Shown in pieces: positions 11,801 to 16,314 of a stretch of DNA of 16,314 bases (the stretch's first letter is position 1; the number at the start of each line of letters is the position of its first letter). The translations under genes were made by a program, and so were the position numbers. Under the pieces are notes generated by a model. It saw only the letters and a program-made list of their open reading frames with translations, was not told the origin of the DNA and did no database searches. The stretch is taken from positions 1,058 to 17,371 of the forward strand of contig FN648787.1 of the NCBI GenBank assembly GCA_000310025.1, written 5' to 3'. Source of the DNA: Ectocarpus siliculosus (lineage: Eukaryota > Sar > Phaeophyceae > Ectocarpales > Ectocarpaceae).

Positions 11801-13337
11801 GGGGTTGGTTTCTATTTAGTCTGCGCCAGAAAACTCACCCTTCCTTTTGGTCTGCGCCAACACAACAAATATTAATAGTACGCATATATACCGTATATGA
11901 CACAAGATAACACACCTACATAAGAAAGCACACCCCCCACAGAATACGACACCCCGGTGATAGTTTTGGGCGCTTCTGACAAACCATCGATATATCACCG
12001 GGGGTACATAACATAACACACCCCAGTGATATTTTTAGTTACGCCGCATATAGTCACGGGGCCCCTCCTTCTTTATCACCGGGGTGACAGTATCTGCCCT
12101 GGGCAATCACACACACAACCACGTCAGCTGTGTGCGGGGAAACCCCCCGCATGGAGACCCCCAACAACATGAACGTGCAGGCAGAGCAGAATGCAGCCGC
12201 AAGTACCAAGTAAACGTTTTTGTGAGGGGGCAGGAAGGATGGCGCACGCAGTCTGTGGCCACCGCCAATCATCGTATCGGTCGAGGTACCTTCGATTTTT
12301 AATTTTTTCTTGCTCGATTCAAGCCCGTATTTTGTTTCAAACTTTTTTTGGCGATGAGAGGGTTGCGTTATCGCCGAGGTCATGTGCTCAGGAGTTTCGT
12401 CACCTCGGTTGAGCCCCTTTGCTTTTCCACGCCCCTTTAGGTAGGTCCCTACACTGCACGTGTACGCGCAGGCATGGCTATCACACCCCCTTTTATCGCA
12501 CCCCCTCATTTATCACACCCCAAAGCACACGCTGTGGCTGTTCGGACGTGCTATCACACCCCCTTTTATCACACACCCTCATTTATCACACCCCCAAACA
12601 CACGCTGTGGGTGTTCGGACGCGCTATCACCCCCCCTGTTTTATCACACCCCCTTAGGGGCCCCTGCGAGCTGCACTTTATCACCCGGGGTACACAAGAT
12701 AACACACCCCCCACAGGATACCACACCCGGTGATAATATTAATTATCAAACTCCAAAATGTTATCACCGGGGTGTGTTTTCTTGTGTCATATACGGTAAG
12801 CATAGAAATAGATAGGCACATACATTTTGATCAATCCTGCCGCCTGCCGAACCTCGGTTGCTTCCGGATCGACAACAACAACAGACCTACTGCCTATGGC
12901 ACAGCACGGCGTGCTTGCACGTACGCACGCATCGCGTGTCTCTCGTGTTTGGAGGCACATTCCGCGCGAGCGGGCGGTGGTGTACAGCACAGTCAATTAC
13001 TCCGGAGTACACGGTATGTATAGTCTACAGCACTTTTTTAAATTTTCAAAACCAACCATACCTCGGCTGCGACCTTGTACCGAATGTCGTACCCTTTCCA
13101 CTTCCACATGCGAGTCTCCACGCCGCCCGCCGCGTCTGCCACGGCTGTCTCCGACGCCACGGCCGACATCATAGAAGTACCCTTCCTGGCCATCATGGCC
13201 GAATGCCGGTCAGGTCGTCCAGCGGTAAACCAAGACGATGCGGGTGCAAGGAACGCTTGCTGTCCTGTTGTCGATGCTGCTGCCGAGATGGACACCAGGC
13301 ATGCCAGCGCCCCCACAATCCTGGTCGACCCTGCCAT
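5789..13337 (-). CDS. Plastid-targeted alpha/beta-hydrolase fold protein, complete, 8 exons
   Basis: Spliced from 13062-13337, 10082-10199, 9278-9360, 8997-9101, 7995-8141, 7229-7339, 6255-6407 and 5789-5899 (1104 nt, 367 aa plus TAA). All introns are GT-AG and the phases join without a stop. Seen: a hydrophobic N-terminus (residues 7-21), an AFLAP motif (28-32), a Ser/Ala/Arg-rich stretch to about 75, then WKWKGYDIRY, the oxyanion-hole motif HGFGG (103-107), the nucleophile motif CNSVGG (Ser178), the acid in WGVEDPWEP (Asp313) and the base in GAGHCPMDE (His341). Spacing and motifs match the chloroplast alpha/beta-hydrolases of plants and algae that resemble pheophytinase and chlorophyll dephytylase; the wording is closest to the Arabidopsis At5g19850 type as I remember it. 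Length is normal for that group. It is probably a serine esterase acting in the plastid stroma. The substrate is unknown, and chlorophyll-derivative hydrolysis is only a possibility. Confidence 0.93.
6255..6407 (-). CDS. Hydrolase exon 7: catalytic-acid strand
   Basis: Acceptor CCCACAG|GTG and donor GAG|GTACGA, phase 0 at both ends, 51 codons. It contains FLDFISYSGGPLPEDLL, the strand VPVQIAWG and the acid motif GVEDPWEP (Asp313). The family motif G-x-x-D-P-W-E-P is intact. Confidence 0.95.
6630..6677. repeat. 24-bp direct repeat, two copies, in hydrolase intron 6
   Basis: ACGCCAACTGTACAAGA followed by AC or GT and TGAAT, at 6630-6653 and 6654-6677; they differ at two bases. Confidence 0.9.
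6886..7205. repeat. Imperfect direct duplication in hydrolase intron 6
   Basis: CGTCCTCGATGGTGCGGA at 6886 returns at 7075, followed in both copies by a stretch containing GTCTGGCGAGATA and ATCGC; both copies end near GCCTAC(G/A)GTCGCA (7047 and 7194). Spacing falls from 189 to 147, so the second copy has lost about 40 bp. It ends about 20 bp from the exon 6 donor. Confidence 0.8.
7229..7339 (-). CDS. Hydrolase exon 6: cap domain, second part
   Basis: Acceptor CGTTCAG|CCG follows a C/T-rich tract (the G-rich run at about 7389-7402 on the plus strand); donor AAG|GTGACA; phase 0 at both ends. It encodes PEAVSNILKQCYGDPDQ and then the helix TEELVKCILTPGLEEGAVK. The open frame runs on upstream of 7339, but the family alignment FFGSVAK|PEAVSNIL fixes the splice site used here. 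Confidence 0.92.
7402..7459. repeat. 30-bp direct repeat, two copies, in hydrolase intron 5
   Basis: ATGCAAACGCATGTCGTATT occurs at 7408-7427 and 7438-7457, with GTACT ahead of each copy. The copies are nearly identical. The block lies about 65 bp upstream of the exon 6 acceptor in gene sense. Confidence 0.9.
7578..7596. repeat. 19-base G run (C run in gene sense) in hydrolase intron 5
   Basis: Uninterrupted poly-G on the plus strand. The exact length is open to sequencing or assembly slippage. Confidence 0.9.
7995..8141 (-). CDS. Hydrolase exon 5: cap domain, first part
   Basis: Acceptor GATGCAG|GTT and donor AAG|GTACGT (near-perfect consensus), phase 0 at both ends, 49 codons. It carries the subgroup signature NISLRMLHTSKQ, then GRPFVKGLQYVLRETPIG and PLFFGSVAK. 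These residues form the lid over the active site in family members, where substrate choice is expected to be decided. Confidence 0.94.
8392..8458. repeat. (TGG)n run and adjoining hairpin in hydrolase intron 4
   Basis: TGG repeats at 8392-8413 run into an inverted repeat: GTTTTGTTTTCTTCGGGGCG... (8412-8434), a 5-base loop, then its complement (8440-8458) with a small bulge. The arms combine a T/A half and a G/C half. Confidence 0.8.
8997..9101 (-). CDS. Hydrolase exon 4: nucleophile elbow
   Basis: Acceptor TATTGCAG|TTG and donor AACAG|GTGAGG, phase 0 at both ends. It encodes LRDFATEVVGKPVFMVCNSV followed by GGVAGLQAGVDAPEQ. The nucleophile is the Ser in CNSVGG (residue 178), the G-x-S-x-G elbow with Cys-Asn in place of the usual first Gly-x, which is normal in this chloroplast subgroup. 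Confidence 0.94.
9278..9360 (-). CDS. Hydrolase exon 3: YGFSSKPDP segment
   Basis: Acceptor AAAACAG|GA restores the glycine split from exon 2 (G|GA), giving GYGFSSKPDP, which matches the family's G-Y-G-x-S-x-K-P motif. The exon ends in FETWSEQ at the donor CAG|GTGACT, phase 0. At 83 nt it is the shortest exon, and it is placed by both the motif and the phase match. Confidence 0.9.
10082..10199 (-). CDS. Hydrolase exon 2: oxyanion-hole HGFGG region
   Basis: Acceptor ACACAG|GG and donor CTCG|GTGAGA, phase 0 in and phase 1 out. It encodes residues 93-131 plus one base: GPPMVLIHGFGGNADHW is beta-strand 3 and the oxyanion loop, and GPVYAIDLLG is the next strand. It follows exon 1 directly, as in plant relatives, so no coding exon seems to be missing from the 2862-bp intron between them. 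Confidence 0.93.
10567..10777. repeat. Diverged direct duplication with a 39-bp insertion, hydrolase intron 1
   Basis: GAGGC(T/A)(A/T)CTGCTTTCG at 10567 and 10681; then CATGG...GTTCTTGCTG(T/C)TTCCATCA(C/G)ATCCTGCACA continues at once in the first copy but only after an extra 39 bp in the second. The extra piece ends in TTCG, the same four bases that precede it. Confidence 0.75.
11206..11271. other. G-rich stretch with G-quadruplex potential, hydrolase intron 1
   Basis: Four or more closely spaced G blocks (GGGGG TT GGGG TT GGG TT GGGG) on the non-template strand's complement, followed by a nine-G run at 11262-11270. Confidence 0.7.
11891..12796. mobile_element. Inverted-repeat transposon-like element, copy B (906 bp), inside hydrolase intron 1
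   Basis: The ends are CCGTATATGACACAAGATAA (11891) and its complement ending ATACGG (12796), flanked on both sides by TA, as expected for a TA target-site duplication. The same outer sequence ends the element at 2792-3195. Inside each end lie further copies and inversions of short motifs (TATCACCGGGGTGT, CACACCCCCCACAG-ATAC) and a GGGGCCCC palindrome (12057-12064 and 12656-12663). No transposase-like frame is seen. Confidence 0.8.
12478..12660. repeat. 73-bp tandem repeat, about 2.5 copies, inside copy B
   Basis: Copies begin CTATCAC at 12478, 12551 and 12624. Each has TTTATC(A/G)CAC(A/C)CCC motifs; copies 1 and 2 end in CACGCTGTGG(C/G)TGTTCGGACG. The third copy is cut after about 37 bp. Confidence 0.88.
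13062..13337 (-). CDS. Hydrolase exon 1: bipartite plastid targeting sequence and start of mature domain
   Basis: Residues 1-92. I chose the ATG at 13337 because it puts the hydrophobic segment IVGALACLVSISAAA right at the N-terminus and has G at -3 and +4. An in-frame ATG at 13382 would add 15 polar residues ahead of the signal peptide and has a poor context (T at -3). Signal-peptide cleavage is inferred at Ala28|Phe29, as in the ASAFAP-type motif of stramenopile plastid proteins; the following stretch is rich in Ser, Ala and Arg, as transit peptides are. The exon ends with WKWKGYDIRYKVAAE and the donor GAG|GTATGG, phase 0. Confidence 0.88.
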
Positions 13338-14530
13338 CGCGCTCCCGCGTATTCTGTTCTGGCGTTCTTGGTGTGAAAACATCAATCGGATGAGGTGGGT
13401 GTCAGGTGCTTTGCAAGCAGTGCTGCACACAACGTCAGTACGTCACACACAGCAGGCCAGAGCTGATGATGCCAGTACCTCTGTGTTGTCTTTTCGTGCA
13501 CGTGGAGTTTGGCCAACACACCAGACCACCCACGTCAAGTGCTCAAGGACCAGGCCTTGCTAGGCTTTCTGGTCGTGTGCTGGCTGTGGTAAGAGCTGCG
13601 AGGCCTGCCGCGCGTGCAGCCTGTGACGGTGCTAGGGTGTGAGGTGTGCGGGCTGACTCTTGACTCGTCACTCGTCACTCTTGCTGAGTTGCGCCGCATT
13701 CGTCAGTGAAACACGCCACCCATGTTTGAACAGGGGGACGGGGTTGATGGAGCCAATGGAGCAATTTGACTCAATTTGACTGGAGAAGCAGATATGCATG
13801 CACCGAAAACAGTTACAGTAGAGTAGAGAGAGATTGGCAGATAGACATGCAGAGAGAGGCACAGAAAGAAGACACAAGCAATTTAAGAGCACTGAGACTG
13901 ACGTCTTTTCATTGGTCAGGGTTTTGAACGCGCGCGTGTGTGTGTATGTAGTTGGTATGCATGCACGCAGCAGCAACATGCATGTTACGAATCCATTGGG
14001 TACAGGATATATTGGCTTGCCTGTATGTAAGTTTCCTGCACCTGAAATTGGAAGGTCCAGATCATAGGCACACAATGACGGTGGATGGACTGAACGTCAC
14101 GCGACTCCGCAAAAAGTGAAGACAACATGAAGTGGGGGTGTACCCCTGCCGATTACTCAGCACCTTCACCCACAGCAGTACAGAAGAAGTGCTCCGGTAC
14201 CGCAAGAGGCGGGAGAACGCGCATATGCACCTTCAGTACCCGCGCGGTCGTTTTCGAAGCATTTTCTTGTCCTGTCGCTGTATGTAACCATACCAAAAAG
14301 AAACCGCGACAAACATGGATCCGATTTCCATATCCGAAACCGTTACCTTGAAAGAGCTCACCGTACGGTGGGGCCAATAAATCAGTATGCGCCACACGTA
14401 ACAAAACAAGAGATAGTCTACCACTCACTGCTGTACGGAAGTTCAAGATAACACCACTCAGGAAACTGCGTGCCACAAAACCTTGCCCACAATCACCACC
14501 ACCAGCATGGCGAAACGGAAATGAAACCGA
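13338..14530. other. Spacer between the two tandem minus-strand genes
   Basis: It must hold the 3' UTR of the upstream gene and the promoter and 5' UTR of the hydrolase. No TATA box is visible just upstream of 13337-13382. Small direct repeats occur near 13656-13682 (ACTCGTC repeated) and 13765-13785 (CAATTTGACT twice). There is no protein-like open frame. Confidence 0.6.
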
Positions 14531-15490
14531 TTAGACTATCCATTCGTTCTTCTTCTTGCGAATCCTATCGATACTGCGCTGCCGATCTCTGGCTTTCTTT
14601 CGGCGTGGGTCGTTGGAGTCCATCATCTTGTACGGAATCTGACAAAGAATAACACAAGCCACGACGGCGCGAGGGGGACATAAGAGGCCGGACGAGGTCG
14701 TTGGAGCGGCAGGGGTAAGAAACTGCGCGCTGTGTTCGACACGACAAAGCGAGACACATTTCGAGCACTGTCTAGATCACAGCACGTTTAGGTTCGCAAT
14801 GGCGTCTCCTCCTGTTAGGAAAGCCCTTCGCCGGCCGTTAGCGTCACCTGCTGGGTCGTCCTAGCAACGCAGCACCTTGCGTTGATGTCCAGCTTCCTCG
14901 ATGCGGCATCGTACGACTGAAGGATCTGCGAAGAACACGACATGAGAGACATGCAGAATAGGCAGGGCCATCGAGGGGGGGGTTGGTTGGGACATTGCAA
15001 AACCCGTTTTCACCTGATGGGGTATTGCTATACGGAACGTTTCTGCGAGCACCTCTTCGACGCAGCTACCGTACCGAACCTTCCGGAATGTGACAACTAC
15101 GGGTTCTCGTCGTGACACGCTTTCAAGATCGCTAGAGGTTTCAAGACACACCGGGGAGATCAAAGAGGTGCACGTCACAGGCTTCCAAGATCGTTATAAA
15201 TAGTTCAAACTAAGAAAAAAGTCAAGCTACAACACGCACACATAGCGTTTCAAACAGTGCACGTCACCGGCTTCCAAGATCACTATTAATAGTTCTAAGA
15301 ATAAGTCAAATTACAAGACGCACACACAGAGGGAAATCAAAGAGTGCACGCAAAGAGAACAGCGACCTATACCTTCGAGGTGACGGCACAGTCACCAAGG
15401 TGGATGTACCAGAAGGTGTTGAAGGGAGATGTTTTCCGTTCTGAACTTTTCACCTTCAATCTCGATCCCTGGGGGCTGTAGTACATGTAC
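14531..15490 (-). CDS. 3' part of an unrecognised spliced gene
   Basis: Best-supported exons: 14531-14638 (acceptor TTTGTCAG|ATT; IPYKMMDSNDPRRKKARDRQ, then RSIDRIRKKKNEWIV and stop), 14848-14925 (acceptor TTCTTCGCAG|ATC, donor CAG|GTGACG; ILQSYDAASRKLDINARCCV plus ARTTQQ) and an exon ending at 15014 (donor CATCAG|GTGAAA) that contains TFRKVRYGSCVEEVLAETF. These join in phase 0. The start of the third exon is uncertain: 15181 (phase 0) or 15131 (phase 2). A fourth exon, probably 15373-15490 (YMYYSPQGSRLKVKSSERKT, FNTFWYIHLGDCAVTSK, donor AAG|GTATAG), fits the 15181 option. Its 5' end is not resolved and may lie outside the window. The C-terminal 35 residues are very basic, like a nuclear-localisation or RNA/DNA-binding tail. 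I do not recognise the family. Confidence 0.62.
15169..15350. repeat. 89-bp tandem repeat, two copies plus a start, at an intron/exon edge of the upstream gene
   Basis: TGCACGTCAC(A/C)GGCTTCCAAG starts at 15169 and 15258; a shorter TGCACG with GAAATCAAAGAG ahead of it is at 15345. Each full copy continues with ATCG/ACTAT-AATAGTTC...AAGTCAA...CGCACACA. One copy overlaps a possible start of the third-from-last exon of the gene here. Confidence 0.8.
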
Positions 15491-15727
15491 CTGGTGTTTT
15501 GTATCGACGTCCAAAAGGCATAGGGTGTATTTGAGCTTGTCATCGGAGGGAGATAAAACATCAATCCACAGCGTTTTTTTTGTGCAAAAGATAGCAACCG
15601 TCCCGCAACAGGAATGGACGTGGCAAGGAGCGAAGGGACATGGCAACGACCATGGAGGGCGTAGGCCTGTAGCCTTTCGTGCGCCGCCGCTCTGTCACCA
15701 AAGCGTGAGGTCGTCTTTCAGTCTCCG

Positions 15728-15865
15728 GGGTCAGCGTTTGACCGAGCTCTTCTCAGCTATCGTTAGGACTCAGTCTGAAAGACCTCTGTCTTTATAATAT
15801 AGACGGAGATCCTTCAGACTTGAGTCTTAACGAAAGGTGAGAAAAGCTTGGTCAAACGCTGACCC
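15728..15865. repeat. Near-loopless palindrome, arms about 69 bp
   Basis: GGGTCAGCGTTTGACC at 15728 is matched exactly by its complement ending at 15865, and pairing continues to the centre (about 15797, TATAATATA) with about ten mismatches and one single-base gap. No target-site duplication is obvious. It resembles a small MITE of the foldback type. Confidence 0.85.
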
Positions 15866-16314
15866 GACAGCGACCACTTGTGGTCGTTGGCGAGGTCTGC
15901 CGTGGGTGTACAGTAGTCTATCCGTCGTCCACGGCCGGTGCTTCCGCTGTAATGTGCAAACCAATTTCGCAAAGAACGTTTACAACAAAACCTCGGATCC
16001 TCATTGGGCATGTCGATCGAAAGGAACGGACAAGCTTGCCAACACGTCGGACCAAGCAAGGCCCGCGCAACGGACAATTTGTGTTCCGAAAACAAAAAAT
16101 ATATCATGTCTTCATACCTCTTGGGGGGGGTGAGGTAGAACGGCCGCGTCGCCCCCTGGCCTGAACGGCGACCCAAGGACGGCTCGTAGTAGTCCTGGTG
16201 CGCCAAAAAATGTTGCCGCGAGGGTCGGGGGCGGGGGTGTACTCTTGTTTTGAATGCCTTAGCGGTTAGGCCATTGTCCACGTGTCCTCGAGAGGGCGGT
16301 GGGGAGAGGGGGGG
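15866..16314. other. No gene recognised at the right edge
   Basis: A minus-strand open frame of 155 codons covers 15814-16281, but half of the palindrome is part of it and it shows no domain. It could hold upstream sequence of the partial gene; I cannot assign it. Confidence 0.35.

Larger units (their letters stand above)
10200..13061 (-). other. Hydrolase intron 1 (2862 bp) with inserted repeat element
   Basis: Phase-0 intron, the longest of the gene, GT-AG. About a third of it is the 906-bp inverted-repeat element at 11891-12796. It also holds a diverged direct duplication at 10567-10777 and a G-rich stretch at 11206-11271. No coding exon was recognised inside it; the protein reads straight from exon 1 into exon 2. 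Confidence 0.85.

Noticed and set aside
13380-13382. Upstream in-frame ATG as the start of the hydrolase
   Set aside because: It would place 15 polar residues before the signal peptide, and its context has T at -3. The ATG at 13337 has G at -3 and +4.
15814-16281. Minus-strand open frame of 155 codons
   Set aside because: It contains one arm of the 15728-15865 palindrome and no recognisable domain or splice support.
1-16314. tRNA or rRNA genes
   Set aside because: I looked for T-arm motifs (GGTTCGA-like) on both strands and found none with a matching acceptor stem, and no rRNA core sequence.

Overview
The window looks like nuclear DNA of a photosynthetic stramenopile, most likely a brown alga. 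I infer this from four things: an intron-rich gene with GT-AG introns of 176 to 2862 bp, moderately GC-rich codon third positions, a protein that begins with a signal peptide plus a transit-peptide-like stretch carrying an Ala-Phe-x-Ala-Pro motif (the bipartite targeting signal of secondary red plastids), and large amounts of short repeats and foldback DNA. No bacterial operon, CRISPR array, tRNA or rRNA gene was seen.

The one gene that can be read completely lies on the minus strand, 13337 down to 5789. I spliced it from eight exons; all seven introns have GT-AG ends and the reading phase is kept at every junction (six phase-0, one phase-1). It encodes a 367-residue alpha/beta-hydrolase of the chloroplast type, with all catalytic residues visible (Ser178, Asp313, His341). 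Most of the open reading frames between its exons are chance frames in introns. A second minus-strand gene lies upstream in tandem. Its stop is at 14531; its last two exons are clear, the third and fourth from the end are less certain, and its 5' end is not resolved. I do not recognise its family.

Layout: 1-530, inverted-repeat-ended element touching the left edge; 534-1073, no gene; 1074-1342, foldback hairpin; 1343-1840, no gene; 1841-1960, 41-bp tandem repeat; 1961-2791, no gene; 2792-3195, small inverted-repeat transposon-like element; 3196-5788, no firm gene, but one coding-like open stretch at about 3606-3850 on the plus strand; 5789-13337, the hydrolase gene, whose 2.9-kb first intron holds a 906-bp relative of the 2792-3195 element (11891-12796); 13338-14530, the spacer between the two genes; 14531 to about 15490, the 3' part of the upstream gene; 15728-15865, an almost loopless palindrome; 15866-16314, nothing assignable.

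The two genes show no functional link; they are neighbours in the same orientation. The most interesting non-genic signal is the pair of elements that share a terminal sequence (GACACAAGATAACACACC) and differ entirely inside, which suggests a non-autonomous DNA transposon family. I found no convincing evidence of a new multi-gene system.
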